Assembly (NCBI GenBank): GCA_041494445.1 | Contig: JBGQAU010000004.1 | Location: forward strand, 1 to 64,000 | Source of the DNA: JAIQFR01 sp041494445 | GTDB lineage: Bacteria; Acidobacteriota; Polarisedimenticolia; Polarisedimenticolales; JAIQFR01 | Direction: 5' to 3' | DNA length: 64,000 nucleotides | In this document: in pieces, positions 52,001 through 61,313 of the stretch | Layout: each line of letters starts with the position of its first letter | Numbering within the stretch: the first letter of the stretch is position 1 | The notes under the pieces: generated by a model | Seen by the model: only the letters and a program-made list of their open reading frames with translations | Database searches by the model: none | Told to the model about the DNA's origin: nothing | Made by a program: the position numbers and the translations under genes

Positions 52001-52957
52001 TCGAAGGCCGACGCCGTCGAGTGCGTCTCGACACCGTGGACGCCGGGCGGCTCCCCGGCTTTCGATGCCGGGTCCGGATGGAGGCGGGTGGAAGTGACCG
52101 CGCTCGACCACCGCTGGCTCGGGCCGGACCCGGGCAGCGGCCCCACGGACCAGTTCCTGGTCTCCCCGACATTGCAGGTGAGCGCGACCGGCAGCTTCGG
52201 GTTCACGTTCCGCCACCGTTACTCCTTCGAGTACGACGCCACGCCGACCTACTACGACGGCGGGGTGATCGAGATCAGCACCAACGGCGGGGCCGGCTGG
52301 ACGGACATCGGGGCCTCGGCGACCCCGGGCTACAACGGGACGCTGAGCACGTGCTGCTCGAACCCGCTCGGGGGGCGCACGGCCTACGTCCGGACGAACG
52401 CGAGCTACCCGTCGCTCGACACGGTGTCCGTGAATCTCGGAACCGGCTACCACGGGGCCGCGGTCCTGGTGCGGTTCCGGGTGGCGGCGGACGAGGCCGG
52501 CGGCGGCGCGGGCTGGGAGATCGACGACGTCACCTTCTCGGGGATCGACAACTCGCCCTTCCCGGTTCTCATCGTGGACCAGGGCCTCTGCCTGGAGCCG
52601 GGCGGCGTTCCCGAGACCGGCGCGGAAGGGACCCCGCTCAGGCTGCAAAAGAACGCCGGGAACCCGGCGTTGCTCGATCTCTCGTGGGGTGCCTCCTGCG
52701 GCAGCGACGTCGGCGCGTATGCCGTGTACGAGGGGGCCCTTGGGGCGTTCTACGACGAGATCCCGCTGAGCTGCAGCGTTGCCGGCACCGCGCTCACCGG
52801 GCAGGCGCCCGGCGCCGGGTCGCGCTACTACCTGGTCGCGCCGCTGTCGTCCCTGAAGAGCGACAAGGAAGGGAGCCACGGCTCGAGCACGAGCGGCGAG
52901 CGGCCGCTCGGCCCTTCCGCTTGTCGGACAGTCCTGGACACGCAAGCCTGCCAATGA
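49025..52957 (+). CDS. Secreted M36 (fungalysin-type) metalloprotease with PA domain
   Basis: A 1310-residue exported protease. After the signal peptide (AVLLLAALAAASFTSGVAA) comes a propeptide (about 25-280), then the catalytic domain: the zinc motif HEWGH in VAHEWGHYISN near 640 and the downstream GMGEGWGDF glutamate. A PA domain is inserted before it (about 510-605; GKIALIDRGTCTFKQKA). The last about 450 residues form beta-rich domains with GETxNLTITLRN-like and VDDVTFSG-like segments. It digests extracellular protein. ATG 49025 follows AAAGGAG. Confidence 0.82.
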   Translation: MRSLPDRFRLRSAVLLLAALAAASFTSGVAAKRPTRLDAFAASPAMRALAPETASPAFVSAGSLVQAEPRLGVPTFVWAARRPVPSGVRGPEDAARRYLADLAGLYRLDAADTDAASVRLVHDTGRGVVVVKFREVVEGIEVFREELSIAMKRDLSLVSLSGYLSGAPARAGKDLAGAYRLGPREAIAAAYLEMEGESLTAAELRGRGERRGSYEHFDLNTLSKSGASLTGGARAKRVLFHLPDRFVPSYYVELDVRPDASTGGEMNSFVVSGLDGTILFRNDLTASDSFTYRVWAETGSPYRPFDGPQGNSASPHPTGAPNGFQPAFVAPSLVALQNGPISTNDPWLPTGSTTTVGNNVDAYADLVSPDGFGSGDYRASTTSSGVFDRIYDTTRPPNDSQSQIMAATTQLFYDVNFFHDWYYDPGFDEASGNAQESNYGRGGLEHDRIHAEAQDYGGTNNANMSTPADGGNPRMQMYVWTPNTAAYVVATPPGSTYASGTAAFGPQSFDATGSVVLVNDGTSPVTDACQAITNNVAGKIALIDRGTCTFKQKAVYAQNAGAIGVILANNTTGAAPAMGDGSPAGTISIPVLSVTQTDGNSIKTALGGGAVTARLYREAAPNRDGTIDNTIVAHEWGHYISNRLVGDANGLGNNQGGGMGEGWGDFHALLLVVRPEDTAVPSNTSFNGVYGITGYVAGGSAPLGGGNNGYFFGIRRYPYSTDFTKNPLTFRHISDGVPLPAGVPTSGFGSSYNSEVHNTGEVWASMLWECYASILRDTLGATPRLTFDQAQQRMRDYLVAGYKLTPADPTFVEARDALLAAIVANDAADYALCSAAFARRGMGLRAVAPDRYSTDNTGVVESYASGNDLALVSATLDDAVSSCDSDGVLDDAETGNLTITLRNVGTGALAATSATVSSSNPGVSLPAGASVDFPPSQPMQTTTASIPVRLGLVAGIQEIDFDIAYRDPAFAIPGDVVATRSYRGNTDELPAYSKADAVECVSTPWTPGGSPAFDAGSGWRRVEVTALDHRWLGPDPGSGPTDQFLVSPTLQVSATGSFGFTFRHRYSFEYDATPTYYDGGVIEISTNGGAGWTDIGASATPGYNGTLSTCCSNPLGGRTAYVRTNASYPSLDTVSVNLGTGYHGAAVLVRFRVAADEAGGGAGWEIDDVTFSGIDNSPFPVLIVDQGLCLEPGGVPETGAEGTPLRLQKNAGNPALLDLSWGASCGSDVGAYAVYEGALGAFYDEIPLSCSVAGTALTGQAPGAGSRYYLVAPLSSLKSDKEGSHGSSTSGERPLGPSACRTVLDTQACQ

Positions 52958-53023
52958 GGCGGGCGGTCGCCCGAGGATCGCGATTCCGTCGGACTCTCGG
53001 TTAGCATGGAGCGGGAGGACTCC

Positions 53024-54235
53024 ATGTCGACGAGCCGCCGCCCGATCCCCCCGACGCCGGCGGAGCGGATCCTCCGCCCGTTCCGGGAGTTCCTGAGGGT
53101 CGAAGCCTCGGCCGGGATCCTCCTCCTCCTCTGCACCGGCGTCGCGCTGGCGTGGGCCAACTCGCGCGCAGGATCCCTCTACTTCGAGGCGGCCCGCGCC
53201 ACGGTCACCGTCGGCGTCGGCCCGTTCGTCCTCTCGAAGCCGCTCCTGGTCTGGATCAACGACGCGCTCATGGCGGTCTTCTTCCTCGTCGTTGGGCTCG
53301 AGATCAAGCGCGAGATCCTCGTCGGGGAGCTCTCGTCTCCCAAGAAAGCCGCGCTTCCGCTCCTCGCCGCGGCCGGCGGCATGATCGTTCCCGCCGCGAT
53401 CTACCTCTCGCTGAACGCAGGGACCGACAGGGCCGCGGGGTGGGGGATCCCGGTGGCGACCGACATCGCGTTCGCGATCGGCGTGCTCACCCTCGTCGGG
53501 AAGCGCGTGCCCCTGGGGCTCAAGGTCTTTCTCACGGCGCTCGCGATCGCGGACGACCTCGGCGCCGTGCTGGTGATCGCGATCTTCTACGGCGGGAGGC
53601 TCGACGGGGCCGCGCTCCTGGCCGTCGCCGCGTTCATGGCCCTGCTGATCGTGGCGAACTGGGCGGGCGTGCGCGAGCCGCTGTTCTACTGCCTGCTCGG
53701 CGTCGGCCTGTGGCTCGCGGTCTTCCGGTCGGGGGTGCACCCCACGGTGGCCGGGGTCCTGCTAGCCGCGGCCATTCCCTCCCGCTCGCGGATCGACGTC
53801 GAGGAAGCCGCGCCCCCACTAGAGAGGATCGAGCACGCGCTTCACCCGTGGGTCATGTACCTCATCATGCCGGTGTTCGCCTTCTTCAACTCCGCCGTGG
53901 TCTTCGAAGGCAACCCCTGGAAAGCGCTGTCGCATCCCGCGACCCTCGGGGTGGTGCTCGCCCTCGTGGTCGGAAAGCCCGTGGGCATCACCCTTTCGTC
54001 CTGGCTCGCGGTTCGCTTCAAGCTCGCGGCGCTGCCCGAGGGTGTCGGCTGGAGGCAGATCGCCGGCGTGGCTTGTATCGGAGGGATCGGATTCACGATG
54101 TCCCTCTTCATCGCCGGCCTCGCGTTCGACGGCGCCCTGCTCGCGTCGGCGAAGACCGGGATCCTGTTCGCCTCGACGGCGGCGGGCGGAGTGGGCTGGC
54201 TGGTCCTGCGCGGAGCGACGGCCCGCGGTGAGTGA
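53024..54235 (+). CDS. nhaA: Na+/H+ antiporter NhaA
   Basis: A 403-residue antiporter that exports Na+ in exchange for protons. The ion-binding Asp pair is in LAIADDLGAV, and VATDIAFAIGVL is the preceding conserved helix. About twelve hydrophobic helices are visible, and LVVGLEIKREILVGELS is the family motif. ATG 53024 is preferred over ATG 53006 because GGGAGG stands 5 bp before it. It is a single gene, 66 bp after the protease. Confidence 0.92.
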   Translation: MSTSRRPIPPTPAERILRPFREFLRVEASAGILLLLCTGVALAWANSRAGSLYFEAARATVTVGVGPFVLSKPLLVWINDALMAVFFLVVGLEIKREILVGELSSPKKAALPLLAAAGGMIVPAAIYLSLNAGTDRAAGWGIPVATDIAFAIGVLTLVGKRVPLGLKVFLTALAIADDLGAVLVIAIFYGGRLDGAALLAVAAFMALLIVANWAGVREPLFYCLLGVGLWLAVFRSGVHPTVAGVLLAAAIPSRSRIDVEEAAPPLERIEHALHPWVMYLIMPVFAFFNSAVVFEGNPWKALSHPATLGVVLALVVGKPVGITLSSWLAVRFKLAALPEGVGWRQIAGVACIGGIGFTMSLFIAGLAFDGALLASAKTGILFASTAAGGVGWLVLRGATARGE

Positions 54236-54284
54236 CGGGGACGCGTGATGCACCGGTTTCCGGAGCGCTGGGCGCGGGCTCCGT

Positions 54285-55313
54285 CTAGGATTCCGGGCCG
54301 CCCGCCAGGGCCAACCGCGTGATCCGCTCGATCAGGTCCTCGTAAGGGATTCCCGCCTTCCCCGCCGCCTCGGCGAAGTCCTCTCCCGAGCCGATGTCGG
54401 GGTTCGGATTCGCCTCGACGATGGAGAGCTGCCCATCGGACGCCAGGCGCAGGTCGATCCGGCCGTAGCCCCGCATCTGCAGCACGCGGAACGTCCTCTT
54501 CGCCAGGCGCGCGACCGTCTGGAGCGTGCCGGGGGGAAGATCCTCCGCCATCGTGTTGGAGATTCCCCATCGCTCGCGGTAACCCGGGTCCCACTTCGCC
54601 TTGAAGCTGGCGAACCGCGGCTCGCCCTCGGGGACCTTCGAGAACGTCAGCTCGCGGAGCGGGAGAATCCTGAGCCGCGCGTCGCCGAGAATTCCGGCGT
54701 ACAGCTCGCGTCCCTCCACGTAGTGTTCCACGATGACGTCCGTCTTCAGACGCTCGTGGAGGAAGTTCACCCGGCGGAGGGCCTGCTCCTCGGTCTCGGC
54801 GAACGAGTCGCGCGCGATCCCCACGGAGCCTTCCTCGGCCAGCGGCTTCACGAGAACGGGCAGGAGGAACTTCCGCAGCGTCCGCAGCGGCTGGGCGCGC
54901 CGGGAGACGACGAACGGGGGCACGGGGACCCGATGGTGCCGCAAGATCTTCTTCGACAGCGCCTTGTCCCTGCAGATCATCAGGCCGGGCTGCCCGCAGC
55001 CCGTGTACGGGACGGCGAGCAGCTCGAGGACGCCGGCGACATTGCTCTCGAACCGGCGCTGCCCGCGGAAGGCCTCCACGAGGTTCCAGACGAGGTCCGG
55101 ATTCACGCGGTCGACGTGCGCGAGGATCTCGCGGGGATGCTCGTGGATCGGTCCGAGGAGCACCTCGTGGCCGTTGGAGCGGAGGGCTTTCAGGACGTGC
55201 CCCTCCGTGATCCAGTCCTCGCGGGTCCTCATGAGCTCCTCGTACTCTTCGTCGGCCAGGGGAGACTCGTTGACCTCGAAGAGAGCGAGGACCCTGAGAC
55301 GCTTCCTGGCCAT
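54285..55313 (-). CDS. ATP-grasp ligase, D-Ala-D-Ala ligase-like
   Basis: A 342-residue ATP-grasp enzyme. PVLVKPLAEEGSVGIA is the nucleotide-binding strand pair, VEHYVEGREL the second, and GRIDLRLASDGQLSIVEANPNP (split by the metal-binding Glu and Asn) the third. Such enzymes join a carboxylate and an amine via an acyl phosphate. The start overlaps the stop of the upstream peptidase gene by one base (TGATG), which means tight coupling. The product is unknown; a dipeptide or peptide modification is a fair guess. Confidence 0.8.
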   Translation of the reverse strand: MARKRLRVLALFEVNESPLADEEYEELMRTREDWITEGHVLKALRSNGHEVLLGPIHEHPREILAHVDRVNPDLVWNLVEAFRGQRRFESNVAGVLELLAVPYTGCGQPGLMICRDKALSKKILRHHRVPVPPFVVSRRAQPLRTLRKFLLPVLVKPLAEEGSVGIARDSFAETEEQALRRVNFLHERLKTDVIVEHYVEGRELYAGILGDARLRILPLRELTFSKVPEGEPRFASFKAKWDPGYRERWGISNTMAEDLPPGTLQTVARLAKRTFRVLQMRGYGRIDLRLASDGQLSIVEANPNPDIGSGEDFAEAAGKAGIPYEDLIERITRLALAGGPES

Positions 55314-56341
55314 CACTTCCTCGGCCGGTACGCATGGGTCCGCAGGCGGTTGACGATGAGCGTGGCGACGTAGGTCGAGAACCGCACGAGGGTCGAGGCC
55401 GGATCGGAGCGCACGACGAGCCGGTGCTCGAGGGCGATTCTCGCGAGGCTCGCGACGACGTGCGTCACGTGCCCCGGCCGGTCGCCGGACCAGGCCGCGA
55501 CGGACTCGACGATGAGCCTCTTGTTCCTGCGAATCAACGCCGCGGCGGCGCTCGCGGGCGTCCTCGCGCGCGACGCGCCGAAGATGGCTCTGAGCTCCCG
55601 GACGCAGAGCGAGAGGTCCTCCAGCCGCTGGCGCCGGGACTTCCGCTCGTAGTAGCTCCTGAGGGTGGATTGGAGAAGCCGCGCCTGGCCCTGGAGCCGC
55701 GGCTTCCGGCGCGGCGGACGCCGGCACGCGAGCTCGTGCATGATCCGATCGACGTAGCGGAGCTTCCGCATGGCGGGCCAACCCGCGTAGCGAGTCCGCC
55801 AATGCGAGTTCGGCTGGAGCCAGACGGCGAAGGTCTCGGCGAAGTCCTCGTACGGATGGGATTGCGCGTAGTCGTCCGGCACGTTGCGCACGAAGTTCTT
55901 GCTGACCGGATCGACCTTGTAGAAATAGGGATTGTACGGCGTCCCGGGAGAGCCGAAGACCCGCCGCCAGTCGGGCCGCCTGTGGAGCCCGTAGGCGTGG
56001 TCGAAGGCGTGCCCCGCCTCGTGCCGCAGCAGCTTCATGCACCAGGCCCGCGTTCCCCCCTCCACCTCGAACATCATCCGGAATTCCAGCGACATCAGGC
56101 GCGGGTGCGCGAGGTAGAACGGGATCCCGATGGTGGCCTCGCCGTCCGGACAGAGCCATTCGGCGGCCAGATAGCACGGCGGCCGAAGGGCGAGACCGCG
56201 ACCCTCGAGTTCTCGGTGGAGCCGGTGGATTTGGGGCTCGAGCGCGCTACCCCGGATCCGCACCTTGAGATCGCGGATACGGACCTCGAGGAGGTCCTCG
56301 TCGGACAGGTGCGCCCATCTCCCGTCGGCAGGTCGAGCCAT
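55313..56341 (-). CDS. Putative zinc-binding metallopeptidase
   Basis: A protein of about 342 residues with the gluzincin-like motif LLRHEAGHAFDHAYGL (HEAGH), a downstream DDYAQSHPYEDFAETFAVWL that supplies further ligands, and an early PPCYLAAEWLCPDG. This matches the putative zinc-binding metallopeptidase family. A basic C-terminal 120 residues follow. ATG 56341 was chosen; an in-frame ATG at 56440 would add a 33-residue Arg/Pro-rich lead. It is translationally coupled to the ATP-grasp gene, a pairing that suggests one makes and one cleaves the same peptide bond type. Confidence 0.72.
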   Translation of the reverse strand: MARPADGRWAHLSDEDLLEVRIRDLKVRIRGSALEPQIHRLHRELEGRGLALRPPCYLAAEWLCPDGEATIGIPFYLAHPRLMSLEFRMMFEVEGGTRAWCMKLLRHEAGHAFDHAYGLHRRPDWRRVFGSPGTPYNPYFYKVDPVSKNFVRNVPDDYAQSHPYEDFAETFAVWLQPNSHWRTRYAGWPAMRKLRYVDRIMHELACRRPPRRKPRLQGQARLLQSTLRSYYERKSRRQRLEDLSLCVRELRAIFGASRARTPASAAAALIRRNKRLIVESVAAWSGDRPGHVTHVVASLARIALEHRLVVRSDPASTLVRFSTYVATLIVNRLRTHAYRPRK

Positions 56342-56653
56342 GCCGCGACGGTCCTCGCGGGGAGGCGCGGCGAGCGGCCGGCGGAACGCCGGCACGGTGC
56401 TCGATTCCGACCTCGCGCTTCTCGTGGGGTGCTCGCGCATGGCACCAAGGTTAACCGCGCCCCTCCCGGGCGGTCAACGCGCCGGGGGAGCCGGGAGGCG
56501 TCGCCTCGCAATTCCGTCGAGACGGTCACCCTTTTCGAGCAAAGGGAGACCGGGGAGCCCCGCGGCCCTCCGGGACGGGGGGAGGCCGTTTGACCCGCCC
56601 CGCACCAGGCCCGATATTCAGTACGTCGGGGAATCTTCCCCGAGGTGGGTTAG

Positions 56654-59140
56654 ATGCGCGAGGACGTCCCGGACGTGAGCTCGGACACGACCGCCCAGGA
56701 AGCCGCCAAGCGGGCGATGATCGAGGTGCAGCGCTACCTCGCGGACGAGATCGCGCCGATGATGGCGGCGGATGCCGCCGACGTGCTGTTGCGGATGCCG
56801 CCCAAGTACGGCGCGATCGTTCTTCGCAGCTGGATCGAGGCCCAGCTCTCGGCGCCGGACCGGGCCGTGCCGGTGTCGAGCTACGTCTACCACGCCGTGA
56901 AGAAGCTCCATCACCTGGCCGAGCTGCACGTCGTGGACCCGAAAGCGATGGCTCGTTACGTGGCGGAGCTGTCGAGGATCGTCGTCCGGCTCTGCCCCGA
57001 GGGCGAGCAGACCGATCTCCGGCTGAAGCTGAGCCGGATCGCCGAGGCCGAGACGACGCTGTCGGCGCCGGTCAGGCTCCTGAATCGGGAGATGGGAAGC
57101 GCCCGGGTCGAGGCGGAGCTGAAGCGGACCCTGGAGCACCAAGAGGAATCGCGCCCGCGCGCCGCGGACGCCGCTCCGAGCCCCCGGCTGGCCATGCTCA
57201 TCGGGCGGCTCGAGGAGCTGGGTGCGATCTCCAAGGAAGGGCCGGCGGACGAGGAAGCCGAGGAGCTCATCGCCCGCATGGTGACGAAGGCTGCCGCGGA
57301 GGCTCGCGACGGGGAACAGCTCGAGTCCTCTCTCGCCAGGCTGCGAATGCTGGGGATGGAGCCCAGCGTCGACCGGCGCATGTTCCGCATGCTGGGCCGG
57401 CGCCTGCCGGAATGGGAGGTCGATCTGGAGCGCTCCGGGCCGGGCGACGAGAAGCCCGCGGGGCGATTGCTCCAGGCGATGCGCCGGATCGTGGACACGG
57501 CGGGCTCGAGCGAGGAAGGGATCCGCCGCTTCAGCGAGATGGTCTACGCCGCCATCGAGCAGCTCAACGAGGGCCACCTGGCGCAGGCCGTGGCGATGCT
57601 CGATCTCGCGCAGAGGCTGATCGAGGAGAAGAAGGTGGACCAGGAGCTGGCCCGGATCGTCAAGAACCGGGCGCAGAGCGCGGTGGCCCTCGGGCCCCTC
57701 CGCCAGTTCGCGTCGGCCCCCGCCAAGCACGGGCTGCTTCGAAAGGTGCTGCGGTTCTTCCAGGTTTTCACCCCCGAAAGTCTCCTGGATCGACTCGACG
57801 GCGAGCCCAAGCGGGAGACGCGCAAACTGATGCTGTCCCTGCTCGAGGTGTACAGCACGCCGTGCCGACCCAAGGTGCTGGAGCGGCTGATGGGCTGCCT
57901 GTCCGGCAAGCCGCCCGATCCCAACGGCTTCTACGCCCGGAACCTCGTATTCCTCCTGCGCCGGATCCCGCGCGGCGCACAGGACGACCCGAGGCAGGAG
58001 CTCAAGCTCCTGGCGGAATTCAGCCGGCCCCAGCGTCCGTTCATGGTCACCAAGGAGACGGTGGGCGCGCTGGCCGACCCGAGCCTTCCGAAGGTCTCGC
58101 AGGTCCTGGCCCAGCGCCTCGAGGACTTCGAGCGCTCGGCACATCCAGGGGTCACGGACTACACCGACGGAGAGATGCAGGAGATCCTGGACCGGACCTG
58201 CGCCGCGCTGGCCCTTCTCGGCACGCAGGAGGCGGTCCGCGCGATCGTGGCCCATGCGCGCCGCGAGGATCTCCGGCTTGGCGACACGGTCGGCCGCCTG
58301 CGGCATCTGGCCGGCTGCGATCTGGCCGGCCACGACGCCCTCCGCGAGATCCTGGATCGGCTGCGAAAAACGCTGCCGGCCAAGGTCCTCGGGGTCGTCC
58401 TGGGACGGCGGGTGGCGGAGGCGAGCAGCCTGGTGCAAGCCCTGTCGGGAACGCGGGAGCCGGAGGTGCGCCGCCTGTTCGAGGAGATCGTCGAGCGGTA
58501 TCCGGGCCAGGACTTGGCCGAGCGCGCCCGCGAAGCACTCGTCAAGTTCCAGGCGGAGCCGGCATCGGAGCCGGCGGCCGCGGAGGGCGTCGCCGGAGAC
58601 CTCGAGCTGTTCGGCCTGCCGACGCTTCTCCAATCGCTGGCCGACGCGCGCCAGACCGGCCGCCTGATGATCTCCGAGCGCAACGGTCACGATCGCGCGG
58701 TCATCTTCTTTCGCGACGGGAAGATCGCGGGAGGCGAGGCGGGACAGCTCCGGGGTCCGGACGCGGTGTACGAGCTGATCGAGCGACCGAGGCCGGGGAC
58801 CTTCCGCTTCGAGAGGTCGACGCCGGAGGAACCGGCCCGTCCGGAGCAGGGGATGGATGTCGTCCCGCTGATCCTCGAAGCGATCCGGCGGCACGACGAG
58901 TTCCAGGAGGATCGCGCGCTGGTACCCGACGGGGCCTCGCTGATGCCGACGGGCGCGCGCCCGTCCCTGCCCGAGGACGAGAGCGACCGGAACCTCGTGG
59001 AGGCGGTGTGGCAAGAGGCGTCGCGCGGCACGGCACCGGAAAGCTGCGAAGGCGTGGCGGGGAGTGACGCGTACCGCGTCCGCCGCCTTTACGCGCACTG
59101 GCTCGAGAGCGGCGCTCTCAAGCGCCGCCCCGCGGCGTGA
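56654..59140 (+). CDS. DUF4388-domain protein
   Basis: An 828-residue soluble protein. Most of it (about 1-600) is alpha-helical with HEAT-like segments and no clear family. Around 620-740 lies a DUF4388 (PATAN-like) domain: GDLELFGLPTLLQSLADARQ, TGRLMISERNG, VIFFRDGKIAGGEAG. This domain is found in signalling and gliding-type proteins of delta-proteobacteria, cyanobacteria and acidobacteria. ATG 56654 gives MREDVPDV. No close operon partner. Confidence 0.75.
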   Translation: MREDVPDVSSDTTAQEAAKRAMIEVQRYLADEIAPMMAADAADVLLRMPPKYGAIVLRSWIEAQLSAPDRAVPVSSYVYHAVKKLHHLAELHVVDPKAMARYVAELSRIVVRLCPEGEQTDLRLKLSRIAEAETTLSAPVRLLNREMGSARVEAELKRTLEHQEESRPRAADAAPSPRLAMLIGRLEELGAISKEGPADEEAEELIARMVTKAAAEARDGEQLESSLARLRMLGMEPSVDRRMFRMLGRRLPEWEVDLERSGPGDEKPAGRLLQAMRRIVDTAGSSEEGIRRFSEMVYAAIEQLNEGHLAQAVAMLDLAQRLIEEKKVDQELARIVKNRAQSAVALGPLRQFASAPAKHGLLRKVLRFFQVFTPESLLDRLDGEPKRETRKLMLSLLEVYSTPCRPKVLERLMGCLSGKPPDPNGFYARNLVFLLRRIPRGAQDDPRQELKLLAEFSRPQRPFMVTKETVGALADPSLPKVSQVLAQRLEDFERSAHPGVTDYTDGEMQEILDRTCAALALLGTQEAVRAIVAHARREDLRLGDTVGRLRHLAGCDLAGHDALREILDRLRKTLPAKVLGVVLGRRVAEASSLVQALSGTREPEVRRLFEEIVERYPGQDLAERAREALVKFQAEPASEPAAAEGVAGDLELFGLPTLLQSLADARQTGRLMISERNGHDRAVIFFRDGKIAGGEAGQLRGPDAVYELIERPRPGTFRFERSTPEEPARPEQGMDVVPLILEAIRRHDEFQEDRALVPDGASLMPTGARPSLPEDESDRNLVEAVWQEASRGTAPESCEGVAGSDAYRVRRLYAHWLESGALKRRPAA

Positions 59141-59335
59141 GCCCGCGGCCGTCGCCGACACGCGAGCACCGGGCAGCTCGTGGGCCGGTTCCGTGGGAGT
59201 CCTTGTCTCGGGCGGGAAGCTGCCGGTAAGATAAGGGACTCACGGCATCCTTTTTCTACGGATCTCGGGGAGGGCGGCCGGGCGGGCATCCGCTTCGGCC
59301 CGAAGATTGTCGGCGCGTGAAGGAGGAGTCTGACG

Positions 59336-61303
59336 ATGATCGTCGGAGTAATCGGCTCGGGTTCCATCGGACCTGACCTCGCCTACGGCTTCGTCGCGGC
59401 GCTTGCCGGCGCCGGTGGAGGCAAGGTCTACCTTCACGACATCAAGCAGGAGGCGCTCGACGCCGGCGTCGAGCGCATTCGCGGGTACGTGGCGAAGGGC
59501 GTCTCGCGGGGAAAGCTGAGCCCGAAGATCGCCAAGGCCATCGACGCGGCGCTGGTCCCGACCCGCGACGTTCGCGACCTCGGGAAGTGCGAGTACGTTC
59601 TCGAGGCCGCGACCGAGGATCTCGCGATCAAGAAGGTCATCCTGAAGAACCTCGAGAGCGTCGTCCGCGAGGACTGCCTCATCGGCTTTGCCACGTCGGG
59701 AATCCCGCGCTCCCGGATCGCCTCGGAGGCGCGGCATCCGGAACGCTGTTTCGTGAACCACCCGTTCTATCCGGCGTGGCGAGCTCTCCCCGTCGAGGTG
59801 GTCCTGTCCGGCGACGAGGCTCTCGGGGCTCGGATGCTCGGGACGCTGAAGGCGCTAGGGAAGGTGCCGATCGTCACCGCCGACGTTCCCTGCTTCGCCG
59901 CCGACGACATCTTCTGCAACTACTGCGCCGAGGCGGCGCGGATCGTGGCAGAGGGGGTCGCGACGCCGGCCCAGGTGGACCAGGTCGTCAACGACGCGAT
60001 CGGCGGCGGCGGCCCCTTCCTCGTGATGGACCTCACCCGCGGCAACCTCCTGAACGTGCATTGCCTCGAGCTGATGCGGCAAGACCCCGACGGGAGCGAG
60101 TGGTTCGCCCCGCCGCCGATCTTCACGAAGCAGGGCACCACGCCGTGGCACGACCGGAGCAAGCCGGCGGATCCTCGCATCGATCCTGCCCGCGCCAGGG
60201 AGGTCCTGGACCGCATCCTGGCGGTGGTCATGGGCAGGACCCTCCACGTGGCGGACCACGGGATCTGCGACGCCAGGGAGCTCAACTGGCTGACGCGCAA
60301 CGCGCTCGGGTTCCGGAAGGGGCTCCTCGACCTCGCCGAGGAATTGGGCGCGCCGCGGGTCCACGAAGTCTGCGCGGCGTACGCCGCGAGGAACCCCGGC
60401 TTCACCGTGCCGAGGAGCGTCGTCGAGCGGCGACTGCCGGCCTTCCTTCGGAACGTCGCGGTCGCGCGCGACGGCGAGATCGCGGTGGTCGCGATCCAGC
60501 GCCCCGAGGTGAGGAACGCCCTCGACGAGCGGACCATGACGGAGCTTCGGGAGGTCTTCTCCGGACTGGCCGCGGACGGCGCCGTTCGCGGTGTCGTGCT
60601 CACCAGCTTCGACGGCGCCCTGGCCGGGGCCGACATCGGCGAGCTGGCCGCCCTCACGACCCCCGAGGAGGCGCGCGCCAAGTGCCTTCGCGGTCACTCC
60701 GTCCTCGGCGTCATCGAGGCCATGCGCAAGCCCGTCGTGGCCGCTGTGGACGGGCCGGTGCTGGGAGGCGGCGCGGAGCTCGCGATGGCCTGCCACGCGC
60801 GCGTCGTCGGGACGAGCCTCATGCTCGGCCAGCCCGAGGTGAACCTCGGCATCATCCCGGGTTACGGCGGAACCCAACGCCTGCCCCGTCTGATCGGCAT
60901 CGAGCGCGCGCTCGATCTGCTGCGCACCGGCCGGCCCGTCGGCGCCGCCGAGGCCTGCGCATGGGGCTGGGCGAGCGGCGAGCCCGCCTCGGACATCCTG
61001 GCCGCCGCCAAGGACCTCGTCCGAAGGCACCTCGACGGGAAGGCGGTGCTGAGGCCCGTGGACGCGGCGCCGCTCGAGGTGGCGGACCGGTTTCCCCGGA
61101 TCGACATCGGCCATCACTCGCTGGTCGCGGACGCGGTTCTGGTGGGCGTGGTGCACGACGGCCTGATGAAGCCCCTGGCGGAAGGCCTGGCCATCGAGGC
61201 GGCGGGCTTCGCGCGGTTGAGGCGGACGGTGGACTACGACATCGGCATGAAGAACTTCGTCCAGAACGGTCCGAGAGTTCCGGCGGTCTTCCTGAACGAA
61301 TAG
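59336..61303 (+). CDS. 3-hydroxyacyl-CoA dehydrogenase / enoyl-CoA hydratase fusion
   Basis: A 655-residue bifunctional enzyme with the dehydrogenase first. The Rossmann motif GVIGSGSIGPDLAYG opens it and the FVNHPFYPAW segment follows. From about 375 to 655 is a crotonase domain (VAIQRPEVRNALDERTM, ALAGADIGELA, GGGAELAMACHARVVG). This is the reverse order of FadB. The pair with the following thiolase carries the last steps of acyl-CoA beta-oxidation. ATG 59336 follows GAAGGAGG. Confidence 0.87.
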   Translation: MIVGVIGSGSIGPDLAYGFVAALAGAGGGKVYLHDIKQEALDAGVERIRGYVAKGVSRGKLSPKIAKAIDAALVPTRDVRDLGKCEYVLEAATEDLAIKKVILKNLESVVREDCLIGFATSGIPRSRIASEARHPERCFVNHPFYPAWRALPVEVVLSGDEALGARMLGTLKALGKVPIVTADVPCFAADDIFCNYCAEAARIVAEGVATPAQVDQVVNDAIGGGGPFLVMDLTRGNLLNVHCLELMRQDPDGSEWFAPPPIFTKQGTTPWHDRSKPADPRIDPARAREVLDRILAVVMGRTLHVADHGICDARELNWLTRNALGFRKGLLDLAEELGAPRVHEVCAAYAARNPGFTVPRSVVERRLPAFLRNVAVARDGEIAVVAIQRPEVRNALDERTMTELREVFSGLAADGAVRGVVLTSFDGALAGADIGELAALTTPEEARAKCLRGHSVLGVIEAMRKPVVAAVDGPVLGGGAELAMACHARVVGTSLMLGQPEVNLGIIPGYGGTQRLPRLIGIERALDLLRTGRPVGAAEACAWGWASGEPASDILAAAKDLVRRHLDGKAVLRPVDAAPLEVADRFPRIDIGHHSLVADAVLVGVVHDGLMKPLAEGLAIEAAGFARLRRTVDYDIGMKNFVQNGPRVPAVFLNE

Positions 61304-61313
61304 CGGGGGTGGC

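Noticed and set aside
49499..53740. 1413-codon open frame on the minus strand
   Set aside because: It lies antisense to the M36 protease and NhaA genes; its product is Arg/Val/Asp-rich with no family motif. Long antisense frames are common in GC-rich DNA.
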